Part shown: one piece after another, positions 56,572 to 64,000 of the stretch
How positions within the stretch are numbered: the first letter of the stretch is position 1
How the letters are laid out: every line of letters begins with the position of its first letter
Assembly (NCBI RefSeq): GCF_021173675.1
Contig: NZ_JAIHON010000022.1
Coordinates: 1 to 64,000, forward strand
DNA: 64,000 bases
Direction: 5' to 3'
DNA from: Streptomyces lincolnensis
GTDB taxonomy: Bacteria > Actinomycetota > Actinomycetes > Streptomycetales > Streptomycetaceae
Position numbers and translations under genes: made by a program
Notes under the pieces: generated by a model
Database searches by the model: none
The model's input: the letters and a program-made list of their open reading frames with translations, nothing else
What the model was told of the DNA's origin: nothing

Positions 56572-58707
56572 TCAGCCGTTGCGCTTCCAGCGCGGCTTGT
56601 CGTCACGGCGGCCGAAGGAGGAACCGGCCGGGCGGTCGTCACGACGGCCGTGCGGGCGGTCGTGGCCGCCGGAGCGGAAACCTCCACCGGTGGGGCGGTC
56701 GCCCTGACGGTCACGGTTGAAGGGACGGTCGCTGCCCCGGTGGGTGGACGGACGCTCGTCACGACGGTCACGGTTGAAACCGCCCGAGGGACGCTCGTCA
56801 CGACGGTCACGGTTGAAACCACCGGTGGGGCGGTCGTCACGACGGTCGCGGTTGAAGCCACCCGAGGGGCGGTCGTCACGACGGAAGCCGCCCGAGGGAC
56901 GCTCGTCACGACGGTCACGGTTGAAACCACCGGTGGGGCGGTCGTCACGGCGGTCACGGTTGAACCCACCCGAGGAGCGGTCGTCACGACGCTCGAAGGA
57001 ACGGCCACCACGGTCGTCACGGCGGTCGTCACGGCGGAACCCGCCACGCTCGCCGTCACGGCGGTCACGGTTGAACCCACCCGAGGAGCGGTCGTCACGA
57101 CGCTCGAAGGAACGGCCACCACGGTCGTCCCGACGCTCGTAGTTGCCCCGCTCGTCACGGCGCTGCCGCGGCTGCTCGTACGCGGGACGCTCGGCGGGCT
57201 GCTCGGCGACCACGGCCTCAGCCGCCTCCGCCGCCTCAGCCACCACGGCCTGCGCCTCGGCGACCGCGGTCTCCGGGTCCTCGCCCCGCTCGCGGGCGGC
57301 ACGGGCGACCAGACGGTCGGCCTCCTCGCGCAGCTCGGCCGCGCGACGCTGCGCCCGCTCCAGCTGCTTGCTGAGGTGGGCGACCTCGCGCTCGGCCTGC
57401 TGAGCCGCGTTGGCCGCGGACTCGGACTGGACCTCGGTCATCGAACGGGCGCCGGTGATCTCGGCGACCTCGGGCTCGAAGGCCGTACCGGAGTTGATGA
57501 TGTGACGCCCGGCGTCGACGCCCGCGTCCTCCATCAGCCGGAAGATCTGGCGCCGCTGGTGCGGCAGGGACAGCGACACGACCGTGCCGGTACGGCCCGC
57601 GCGAGCGGTACGGCCGGCGCGGTGCAGGTAGTCCTTGTGGTCACCGGCGGGGTCGACGTTCAGGACGAGGTCGATGCCGTCGACGTGGATGCCGCGGGCG
57701 GCGACGTCGGTGGCGACGAGCGCGTTGACGTAGCCCTTCTTGAAGTCCTCCAGCACCCGGGTGCGCGCGCCCTGCGTCATACCGCCGTGCAGCGCGTCGG
57801 CCTTCACACCGGCGTCGCACAGCTGCTCGGCGATGCGGTCGGCGCCCAGCTGGGTGCGGACGAAGATGATGGTGCGGCCCTTGCGGGAGGCGATCGCGGC
57901 GGTGACCGGCGCCTTGTCCTTGGGCTTCACGATCAGGATGTGGTGCGACATGGTCGTGACGTTGCCCTGGGCGCTGTCGACCTCGTGCGTGACCGGGTTG
58001 CTCAGGTAGCGCTTGACCAGCGTGGAGATCTCGTTCTCCATCGTGGCCGAGAACAGCATCCGCTGGCCGCCGGCCGGGATCTGGTCGAGCAGCTCGGTGA
58101 CCTCGGGCAGGAAGCCCAGGTCGGACATCTGGTCGGCCTCGTCGAGGACGGCGACCTCGACGTTCTCCAGGGAGCAGGCGCCGCGGTTGATGATGTCGCG
58201 CAGCCGGCCCGGGGTGGCGACGAGGATGTCGACGCCGCGCTCCAGGGCGTAGATCTGGTTGCCCATCGACGTACCGCCGCAGACGACCTTCATCTTGAGG
58301 CCGAGGACGTCGCCGTAGGGCTGGAGGGCGTCCGCGACCTGCATCGCGAGCTCACGGGTCGGCGTGAGGATGACGGCACGCGGCTTGTGCTTCTCGGTGC
58401 GGCCGCCGGCGAGACGCGCCATGGTCGGCAGACCGAAGGAGAGGGTCTTGCCGGAGCCGGTGCGGCCACGGCCGAGGATGTCCTTGCCGGCCAGGGCGTC
58501 CGGGATGGTCGCGGCCTGGATCGGGAAGGGGGTGGTCACGCCGTTCTGGGCGAGCTTGCGCACGACGCCCTCGGGGAGACCGAGGCTCGCGAAGGTGACC
58601 TCGGGGGTCTCCGCCACGGTCTCGTTGGTCTCGTTCGCGTCGTCCTCGGGGCCGTTTTCGGGGCCGTTCTCGGGCACGACGACGTGATCAGTACTGGAAA
58701 TGGACAT
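56572..58707 (-). CDS. DEAD-box RNA helicase with RGG/RDR-rich tail, copy 2
   Basis: A 711-residue ATP-dependent RNA helicase. The core has PFPIQAATIP, motif I GRTGSGKT, PTRELA, TPGR, DEAD, SAT and HRAGRTARAG. A coiled-coil segment (SAANAAQQAEREVAHLSKQL) and an alanine-rich linker precede a ~180-residue disordered tail built from RRDDRPSGGFNRD-like repeats. Such tails bind RNA and can drive condensate formation; this is known for other DEAD proteins and inferred here. The ATG follows GAAGG by about 10 bp. It has a leader of ~350 bp, typical of cold-regulated helicases. Confidence 0.95.
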   Translation of the reverse strand: MSISSTDHVVVPENGPENGPEDDANETNETVAETPEVTFASLGLPEGVVRKLAQNGVTTPFPIQAATIPDALAGKDILGRGRTGSGKTLSFGLPTMARLAGGRTEKHKPRAVILTPTRELAMQVADALQPYGDVLGLKMKVVCGGTSMGNQIYALERGVDILVATPGRLRDIINRGACSLENVEVAVLDEADQMSDLGFLPEVTELLDQIPAGGQRMLFSATMENEISTLVKRYLSNPVTHEVDSAQGNVTTMSHHILIVKPKDKAPVTAAIASRKGRTIIFVRTQLGADRIAEQLCDAGVKADALHGGMTQGARTRVLEDFKKGYVNALVATDVAARGIHVDGIDLVLNVDPAGDHKDYLHRAGRTARAGRTGTVVSLSLPHQRRQIFRLMEDAGVDAGRHIINSGTAFEPEVAEITGARSMTEVQSESAANAAQQAEREVAHLSKQLERAQRRAAELREEADRLVARAARERGEDPETAVAEAQAVVAEAAEAAEAVVAEQPAERPAYEQPRQRRDERGNYERRDDRGGRSFERRDDRSSGGFNRDRRDGERGGFRRDDRRDDRGGRSFERRDDRSSGGFNRDRRDDRPTGGFNRDRRDERPSGGFRRDDRPSGGFNRDRRDDRPTGGFNRDRRDERPSGGFNRDRRDERPSTHRGSDRPFNRDRQGDRPTGGGFRSGGHDRPHGRRDDRPAGSSFGRRDDKPRWKRNG
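56740..57130. repeat. In-frame 39-bp-type repeats in the helicase tail
   Basis: Units encoding about 13 residues (RRDDRPTGGFNRD, RRDERPSGGFNRD and close variants) recur about eight times, plus a longer duplicated RRDDRGGRSFERRDDRSSGG block. Copy-number change would alter the tail without breaking the frame. Confidence 0.8.
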
Positions 58708-59062
58708 GCGTAAGCGAAACCTTCCGGAGTCTCGTCGGCACGCGCCCGTCAACTCCGTGATTCGCAATACGACCGCCTCTATGCGGTCAGCCACGGCAAG
58801 GGAGAGAACGCGCCACACGGCGCTCTCTGCAATGGCGCCGGGCAATGGGATCAAACGATCTACCACCATACGCACCCACCACCCCCGAAGGCAAACCGAG
58901 CCAGGGAGTCGTGGGCCACACACGGATCACACCGGGTCTCCCACCGCACCGACGCACACAGCTGTCAGGACGCAACCGAACCAACACACCGGAGCCGCCA
59001 CTTTGTTCCCGCGGGGGTCTCCGGGTGAGGGGGACCGCGCCGGCGGTCGGGCGACCTGCGGC
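58708..59062. other. Leader and promoter region of the second DEAD helicase
   Basis: No gene is seen. The region includes the helicase 5' leader (minus strand) and the 3' flank of the lipoprotein gene. A-rich stretches near 58760-58870 suit a promoter. I could not assign hexamers. Confidence 0.4.
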
Positions 59063-59587
59063 CTACGCCGGTGAGCCCGCCTCCGGTGCCGGCTCGCGCT
59101 GGGTGAGTTGCGGCTGGGTCTCCGGGTGCGCCGAGGACGACGGTTCGGCGACGGTCGGGGTGGGCGTCGGTGAGGCGGGCGGCTCCTGCGTGGGCGTCGG
59201 CTGGGGCTCCACCGTGCGCGTGGGCGTCGGCTCGGCCCGGGTGGGCGTCGGCGCTCCGGGCTTCGGGGGCTTGTCCGGCTTGGTCCCGGCCGAGGCGGAG
59301 GCGCTGACCTCGGCCGACGGGGAACCCGAGGGGGCCGCCGACTCCCCCTTGCCCTTCTTGTGCCGGCCCTGGCCGTGCTTGCCGTCACCGGCCGCCGCGT
59401 CGAGACCCGAGCCGCCGCCCGACACCGCCGTCCCACCGTCCGGCTCGGCACCTCCCCGCTGCCCGGCCGAGTGCGACGGCTCGACGCGCTTGCCGCCGTC
59501 GCCGTCACCCACGCTCATGCAGCCGGCGGCAGCGGCGACGGCCATGACCGTGGCGGCGAGACGAACGGGTACGTACAAGGGGCGCAC
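59063..59587 (-). CDS. Small Pro/Thr-rich lipoprotein
   Basis: A 174-residue exported protein. The GTG start has GGAGGTGG 5-8 bp upstream. A hydrophobic signal (VRLAATVMAVAAAAGC) ends in lipobox AAGC at about residue 23. The mature part is low-complexity: Gly/Asp/Lys-rich, then Ser/Ala, then many TPTPT and EPQPTP repeats, which suggests an extended wall-spanning stalk. There is no folded domain and no family I recognise. The reading frame is well supported by codon bias. It lies between the DEAD helicase and the zincin gene, all leftward. Confidence 0.8.
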   Translation of the reverse strand: MRPLYVPVRLAATVMAVAAAAGCMSVGDGDGGKRVEPSHSAGQRGGAEPDGGTAVSGGGSGLDAAAGDGKHGQGRHKKGKGESAAPSGSPSAEVSASASAGTKPDKPPKPGAPTPTRAEPTPTRTVEPQPTPTQEPPASPTPTPTVAEPSSSAHPETQPQLTQREPAPEAGSPA

Positions 59588-59740
59588 GAGGCCACCTCCG
59601 AGGGTGGGATGAAGGAGTCAACCCGTTCAACTCCCGCCGCCCACAAGAGGACACGCGACCGGTATCCGACGGCGCACGCCGACGGCGCCACCGGCTCACC
59701 CGCGTCCGTCAGCCGGACCGACAGCCGCAACCCGCGCCCC

Positions 59741-60100
59741 TCACCCGTACCCGAGCGCATGCAGCCGCGCGTCGTCGATCCCGAAGTGATGGGCGATCTC
59801 GTGCACCACCGTCACCTCCGTCTCCGCCACGACCTCCTCCCGCGACCCGCACATCCGCAGCGTCGGCCCCCGGTAGATCGTGATCCGGTCCGGCAGCACA
59901 CCGGCGTACCACTCGCCCCGGTCGGTCAGCGGAGTCCCCTCGTAGAGCCCGAGCAGCTCGGGATCGTCCGCGGGCGGCTCGTCCTCGACGAACACCGCGA
60001 CGTTGTCCATCAGCCGCGTCAACTCCGGCGGAATCCGGTCCAGCGCCTCGGCGACCAATTCCTCGAACTCCTCGCGCGTCATCTCCAGCACAGGCCCCAT
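59741..60100 (-). CDS. Minimal zincin-like metallopeptidase-family protein
   Basis: A 119-residue cytoplasmic protein with HExxH motif VHEIAHHFGIDD near residues 101-112; the third zinc ligand would be the Asp in GIDD. Such minimal 'metallopeptidase family' proteins are common in actinobacteria and have unknown substrates. The ATG at 60100 (MGPVLEM) has no clear Shine-Dalgarno; the in-frame ATG at 60082 follows GGAG too closely. It is divergent from the metallophosphoesterase gene, with only 77 bp shared for both promoters. Confidence 0.85.
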   Translation of the reverse strand: MGPVLEMTREEFEELVAEALDRIPPELTRLMDNVAVFVEDEPPADDPELLGLYEGTPLTDRGEWYAGVLPDRITIYRGPTLRMCGSREEVVAETEVTVVHEIAHHFGIDDARLHALGYG

Positions 60101-60177
60101 TGTCCGGTACGGGACGGACGTACGAGAGTCATGAGCACGCCCGCATATCCGCATCCGGACTTGGGCATACGGGACCA

Positions 60178-61761
60178 ATGGTCCGCGTCCCCCTCGCCGT
60201 CCGGAACACCGTGCACCAGCTGCGCAAGACCCCGCGTGCCCTGGCCCGCCACTACCGCACCCGCCGTCCCCACCCGACCGTCGAACTCGTCCACCAGCCG
60301 CACCCCTGGGCCCGCGCCCTCGGCCTGGTCACCGTCGTCGTCCTCGGCGCCTGGCTCGGCCTGCTGATCGTGGGCAACGTCCGGGTGCCGGTCGGCCCCA
60401 TGAACACGACGATGACGCTGCGCCCGTCCCTCACCGGCGGCACGAAGATCAACGTCTCACCGCTCGGCGCGCTCCAGCTGGACAGCCACCACGCCCCCGT
60501 CCGCCTGGACGTCAACGTCGACCAGCTCGACCCGGTCCGCTCCCAGGCCCTGGTCGACCACCCCGAGCGGCTCTCCGGCCTCCAGGACGAGGTCACCCGG
60601 GACGTCGGACACGGCACCCTGGACCTCGCCGTGCGCTCCTGCGTGGCCGTCGTCGCCGGCGCCACCACCCTCGGCCTCGCCGTCTACCGCCGCCCCCGCC
60701 GCGCCCTGGCCTGCGGCGGCCTCGCCCTGACCCTGCTGGCCGCCTCGGGCGGCACCGCCTACGCCACCTGGAACCCCGGCTCGGTCCTCGAACCGCGCTT
60801 CTCCGGCCTGCTCTCCTCGGCCCCGTCCCTGGTCGGCAACGCCCGCAGCATCGTCACCGAATTCGACGTCTACCAGAAGGAGTTGGCCCGCCTGGTCACC
60901 AACGTGACCAAGCTCTACGACGCCACCTCCACGCTCCCGGCCTACGCGCCCGACCCGACCACGATCCGCGTCCTGCACGTCTCCGACATCCATCTGAACC
61001 CGGCGAGCTGGAAGATCATCGCCTCACTGGTGGAGCAGTACAAGGTCGACGTCATCGTCGACTCCGGCGACACGATGGACCACGGCACGGCGGCCGAGAA
61101 CGGCTTCCTGGACCCGATCGAGGACCTCGGCGCGCCCTACGTCTGGGTGCGCGGCAACCACGACTCCCGCGTGACCCAGCGCTATCTGGAGGGCCTGAAG
61201 AACGTCCACGTCCTGGACGACGGCAAGGCGACCACCATCGCCGGCCTGCGCTTCTCGGGCATCGGCGACCCCCAGTTCACCCCCGACCGCTCCGGCCGGC
61301 CCGACGCCTCGCAGTCCCAGGAACTGGCCGGCGCCCGCCTCGCCGCCGCCCTGCGCGACCAGCGCACCGCGGGCACTCCTGTCGACATCGCCGTCGCCCA
61401 CGAGCCCGCGGCGGCCCGGATGGTCGACGGCACGGTGCCCCTGGTCCTGTCCGGCCACCTCCACCACGAGGAGATGGAGATCATGAAGAACGGCACCCGG
61501 CTGCGCGTCGAGGGCTCCACCGGCGGCAGCGGCCTGCGCGCCATCGAGGGCAAGTACCCCGACCCCATCGAGGCCTCGATCCTCTACGTCGACCGCGACT
61601 CCCGCCGCCTCCAGGCCTGGGACGCGATCGAACTGGGCGGCCTGGGCCTGACGACCGCCGAGGTCAGCCGCCACCTCGCCGAGGAGAACCAGCCCGGCGC
61701 CACCCCGTCGCCCTCACCCTCCCCCAGCCCCTCCCCGAGCCCGGCCACCAGCTCCCCGTAA
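60178..61761 (+). CDS. Membrane-anchored metallophosphoesterase
   Basis: A 527-residue protein. Two hydrophobic segments (ALGLVTVVVLGAWLGLLIVG near residue 52 and SCVAVVAGATTLGLAV near 157, then ALACGGLALTLLAASGG) anchor it. The calcineurin-like domain is in the second half, with motifs VSDIHL (near 270), SGDTMD (near 296), GNHDS (near 325), AHEP and SGHLHH (near 426). It should hydrolyse phosphoesters at the outer or inner membrane face. The C-terminus is a (SP)n tail. ATG has no Shine-Dalgarno; it may be leaderless. tRNA genes follow. Confidence 0.9.
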   Translation: MVRVPLAVRNTVHQLRKTPRALARHYRTRRPHPTVELVHQPHPWARALGLVTVVVLGAWLGLLIVGNVRVPVGPMNTTMTLRPSLTGGTKINVSPLGALQLDSHHAPVRLDVNVDQLDPVRSQALVDHPERLSGLQDEVTRDVGHGTLDLAVRSCVAVVAGATTLGLAVYRRPRRALACGGLALTLLAASGGTAYATWNPGSVLEPRFSGLLSSAPSLVGNARSIVTEFDVYQKELARLVTNVTKLYDATSTLPAYAPDPTTIRVLHVSDIHLNPASWKIIASLVEQYKVDVIVDSGDTMDHGTAAENGFLDPIEDLGAPYVWVRGNHDSRVTQRYLEGLKNVHVLDDGKATTIAGLRFSGIGDPQFTPDRSGRPDASQSQELAGARLAAALRDQRTAGTPVDIAVAHEPAAARMVDGTVPLVLSGHLHHEEMEIMKNGTRLRVEGSTGGSGLRAIEGKYPDPIEASILYVDRDSRRLQAWDAIELGGLGLTTAEVSRHLAEENQPGATPSPSPSPSPSPSPATSSP

Positions 61762-61767
61762 ACCGTT

Positions 61768-61797
61768 TTGGCGATCCCTCCCGGCATCCCATATGCT
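61768..61797 (+). promoter_or_regulatory. Promoter of the tRNA-Glu/Asp/Phe cluster
   Basis: -35 TTGGCG (61768-61773) and -10 TATGCT (61792-61797) are 18 bp apart, 45 bp before tRNA-Glu. Confidence 0.6.
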
Positions 61798-61841
61798 TCT
61801 CACGTCCCCGACGCGCTGCGAAGCGCCCAGGCGGGCCGATA

Positions 61842-61914
61842 GCCCTCATCGTCTAGCGGCCTAGGACGCCGCCCTTTCAAGGCGGTAGCACGGGTTCGAA
61901 TCCCGTTGGGGGCA
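61842..61914 (+). tRNA. tRNA-Glu(TTC)
   Basis: A 73-nt cloverleaf without CCA. Anticodon loop CTTTCAA. T-arm CGGGTTCGAATCCCG. Discriminator A. First of three tRNAs in one transcript. Confidence 0.95.
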
Positions 61915-61949
61915 CGCAACACCGTGTGCGACACTGTCGTACATCGCTT

Positions 61950-62024
61950 GGTCCTGTGGAGCAGTTTGGAGTGCTCGCCACCCTGTCAAGGTGGAGGCCG
62001 CGGGTTCAAATCCCGTCAGGACCG
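61950..62024 (+). tRNA. tRNA-Asp(GTC)
   Basis: A 75-nt cloverleaf. Acceptor GGTCCTG/CAGGACC. Anticodon loop CTGTCAA. T-arm CGGGTTCAAATCCCG. Discriminator G. Second of the cluster, 35 bp after tRNA-Glu. Confidence 0.95.
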
Positions 62025-62048
62025 CTGAGACTTCCTCGGAAGTCTCGT

Positions 62049-62122
62049 GGCTGGGTAGCTCAGTTGGTACGAGCGACCGCCTGAAAAGCGGTAGGTCGCC
62101 GGTTCGATCCCGGCCCCAGCCA
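62049..62122 (+). tRNA. tRNA-Phe(GAA)
   Basis: A 74-nt cloverleaf. Acceptor GGCTGGG/CCCAGCC. Anticodon loop CTGAAAA. T-arm CCGGTTCGATCCCGG. Discriminator A. Last of the cluster, 24 bp after tRNA-Asp. Confidence 0.95.
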
Positions 62123-62128
62123 CCCTCT

Positions 62129-62160
62129 CGAAGGCCCCGATCTCCGGATCGGGGCCTTCG
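62129..62160 (+). terminator. Terminator of the tRNA cluster
   Basis: A 14-bp perfect stem (CGAAGGCCCCGATC and its complement) around a TCCG loop, starting 6 bp after tRNA-Phe. Confidence 0.88.
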
Positions 62161-62253
62161 ACGTTCCCGAGGCTCCCATGGGGGGCTCCCCGCGAGCCGC
62201 TGCGGCAAAAGCGTTCGCCAGGAATTTCCCGGGGATGAGATCCTGGATCGCGT

Positions 62254-64000
62254 ATGTCTACGCACCCTGCCCCCGCCCCCGGTACCCCCGCTCTCGGCGA
62301 TCTCGCCGCCCGCCTGACCGAGCTGTCCCTGCGCGACGCGCACCGGCTCGGGCGCAGGCTCGAAGGCGCGCGCCGGATCCGTAAGCCCGAGGCCCTGGCC
62401 GCCGTTCTCGCGGAGGTCGAGGCGGAGGTCGTGCGGGCCGAGGAGCGGATGGGCGCACGCCGGGCGCGGGTGCCCCGGGTGAGCTATCCCGAGCAGCTGC
62501 CCGTCAGCCAGAAGAAGGACGACATCGCGGCCGCCATCCGTGATCACCAGGTCGTCATCGTGGCCGGTGAGACCGGCTCCGGCAAGACCACCCAGATCCC
62601 GAAGATCTGTCTTGAGCTCGGGCGCGGGGTCCGGGGCATGATCGGGCACACCCAGCCCCGCCGTATCGCCGCCCGTACCGTCGCCGAGCGGGTCGCCGAG
62701 GAGCTGGACACCCCACTCGGGGAGTCCGTCGGCTGGAAGGTGCGGTTCACCGACCAGGTGAACCCGGACGGCACGTTCATCAAGCTGATGACGGACGGCA
62801 TCCTGCTGGCCGAGATCCAGACCGACCGCGAGCTGCGCGCCTACGACACGATCATCATCGACGAGGCCCACGAGCGGTCTCTCAACATCGACTTCCTCCT
62901 CGGCTACCTGGCCCAGCTGCTGCCGAAGCGGCCGGATCTGAAGGTCGTCATCACGTCGGCGACCATCGACCCCGAGCGGTTCTCCCGGCACTTCGGTGAC
63001 GCCCCGATCGTGGAGGTCAGCGGCCGGACGTATCCGGTGGAGGTGCGGTATCGCCCCCTCCTCGAAGAGGACTCCGAGGACTCCGACCGCGACCAGATCA
63101 CCGCGATCTGCGACGCCGTGGAGGAGCTCCAGGGGGAGGGCAAGGGCGACATCCTCGTCTTCCTCTCGGGTGAGCGGGAGATCCGGGACACCGCGGACGC
63201 GCTCGTGAAGAAGAACTACCGCTTCACCGAGGTCCTCCCCCTGTACGCCCGGCTCTCGCACGCCGAGCAGCACAGGGTCTTCCAGCCGCACACCGGCCGC
63301 AGGATCGTTCTGGCGACCAACGTCGCCGAGACCTCGCTGACCGTGCCGGGCATCAAGTACGTCATCGACCCGGGCTTCGCCCGGATCTCCCGCTACAGCC
63401 ACCGCACCAAGGTCCAGCGGCTGCCCATCGAGCCGGTCTCGCAGGCCAGCGCCAACCAGCGCAAGGGCCGCTGCGGCCGGACCAGCGACGGCATCTGCAT
63501 CCGGCTGTACAGCGAGGAGGACTTCGAGGCCCGCCCGGAGTTCACCGACGCGGAGATCCTGCGGACGAACCTCGCCTCCGTCATCCTCCAGATGACCGCG
63601 GCCGGCCTCGGCGAGATCGAGAAGTTCCCCTTCATCGACCCGCCGGACCACCGCAACATCCGCGACGGTGTCCAACTCCTCCAGGAGCTGGGCGCGTTGG
63701 ACCCGGCGCAGAAGGACGTACGCAAGCGGCTCACCCAGACCGGCCGGAAGCTGGCGCAGCTGCCGGTCGACCCGCGTCTGGCGCGCATGGTGCTGGAGGC
63801 CGACAAGAACGGCTGTGTCCGGGAGGTCATGGTCATAGCGGCGGCGCTGTCCATCCAGGACCCGCGTGAGCGCCCCGCCGACAAGCAGACCCAGGCCGAC
63901 CAGCAGCACGCCCGCTTCCGTGACGAGACCAGCGACTTCCTCGCCTATCTGAACCTGTGGCGGTACATCCGGGAGCAGCAGAAGGAGCGCGGCTCGTCGT
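62254..64000 (+). CDS. hrpA: ATP-dependent RNA helicase HrpA (DEAH box), 5' part
   Basis: The first ~582 codons of a ~1300-residue DEAH helicase; the gene runs off the window end. Motifs in order: Walker A GETGSGKTTQ (residues ~105-114), TQPRRIAA, DEAHER near 202, SATID, LVFLSGEREI, ATNVAETSLTVPG and QRKGRCGR. The N-terminus is a helical, Arg/Ala-rich extension. HrpA unwinds RNA and, in E. coli, releases stalled ribosomes (recall). The ATG is the first in the frame after the tRNA terminator, and no good Shine-Dalgarno precedes it. Confidence 0.95.
   Translation, partial: MSTHPAPAPGTPALGDLAARLTELSLRDAHRLGRRLEGARRIRKPEALAAVLAEVEAEVVRAEERMGARRARVPRVSYPEQLPVSQKKDDIAAAIRDHQVVIVAGETGSGKTTQIPKICLELGRGVRGMIGHTQPRRIAARTVAERVAEELDTPLGESVGWKVRFTDQVNPDGTFIKLMTDGILLAEIQTDRELRAYDTIIIDEAHERSLNIDFLLGYLAQLLPKRPDLKVVITSATIDPERFSRHFGDAPIVEVSGRTYPVEVRYRPLLEEDSEDSDRDQITAICDAVEELQGEGKGDILVFLSGEREIRDTADALVKKNYRFTEVLPLYARLSHAEQHRVFQPHTGRRIVLATNVAETSLTVPGIKYVIDPGFARISRYSHRTKVQRLPIEPVSQASANQRKGRCGRTSDGICIRLYSEEDFEARPEFTDAEILRTNLASVILQMTAAGLGEIEKFPFIDPPDHRNIRDGVQLLQELGALDPAQKDVRKRLTQTGRKLAQLPVDPRLARMVLEADKNGCVREVMVIAAALSIQDPRERPADKQTQADQQHARFRDETSDFLAYLNLWRYIREQQKERGSS

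Noticed and set aside
61842..62122. tRNA cluster as the attachment site of an integrated element
   Set aside because: No integrase gene or repeated tRNA 3' end is found on either side, and flanking genes are core functions.
61861..63909. A 682-codon minus-strand open frame opposite hrpA and over three tRNA genes
   Set aside because: The plus strand has clear DEAH helicase motifs and tRNA cloverleaves. The antisense frame has no family signature.

Overview
The window is a stretch of very high G+C actinobacterial chromosome, almost certainly Streptomyces. Pointers are the codon bias (third positions nearly always G or C), GTG and TTG starts, a TetR regulator I recognise as AtrA, an ECF sigma factor fused to a carbohydrate-binding domain, a SARP/NB-ARC/TPR regulator, an ORF1590-type sporulation protein, and the dispersed intergenic elements typical of the genus. 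From memory the gene order resembles the S. coelicolor core region around SCO4122 (MarR) down to the bldC/hrpA area, with some local differences. No phage, plasmid, IS element or CRISPR array is evident.

Layout. 0.4-6.9 kb: a MarR/MFS drug-efflux pair, a PAS-SpoIIE phosphatase, a type II NADH dehydrogenase and atrA. 7.2-18.8 kb: the fused ECF sigma factor, a large AfsR-like regulator, a 93-bp tandem array, an asparagine-synthetase/lasso-cyclase-like protein, a sporulation-associated TPR protein and LhgO. 18.8-26.2 kb: two ~0.5-kb homologous non-coding blocks in direct orientation flank trmB, a PrsW-type protease, an aldo/keto reductase, an M23 peptidase under a c-di-AMP (ydaO) riboswitch, the initiator tRNA and an alginate-lyase-like lipoprotein. 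26.2-28.8 kb: a compact MarR-controlled pair of riboflavin-type enzymes (a domain-swapped RibD-like fusion and a GTP cyclohydrolase II) with three matching palindromic operators. 28.9-33.8 kb: a NarL-type two-component system and two cell-wall-related proteins (DUF1906-like and M15-like).

33.8-39.8 kb: a zinc-ribbon membrane protein, a Kef/KhtU-type antiporter and a KhtT-like RCK_C protein that face each other across a ~0.7-kb minisatellite, and arsM. 39.9-43.0 kb: an overlapping three-gene unit of a small helical protein, a 684-residue WxG-containing protein and a lipoprotein; this is the best candidate here for an undescribed system. 43.2-49.4 kb: cold-shock proteins, a MerR-like regulator, an orphan GvpU-like protein, a DEAD helicase/CBS/SCO5918-like operon, a DUF1707 protein and tRNA-Lys. 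49.5-64 kb: an amino-acid permease, two coupled secreted FG-GAP proteins, a second DEAD helicase with an RGG-like tail, a lipoprotein, a small zincin, a membrane metallophosphoesterase, tRNA-Glu/Asp/Phe and the 5' part of hrpA.

Themes. Several genes touch envelope and cell-wall remodelling and development. c-di-AMP appears twice, as a riboswitch on the M23 peptidase and as a possible ligand of the KhtT-like subunit. RNA remodelling (two DEAD helicases, two Csp proteins, HrpA) clusters in the right half. All functional calls rest on motif reading and recall, since no search was run.
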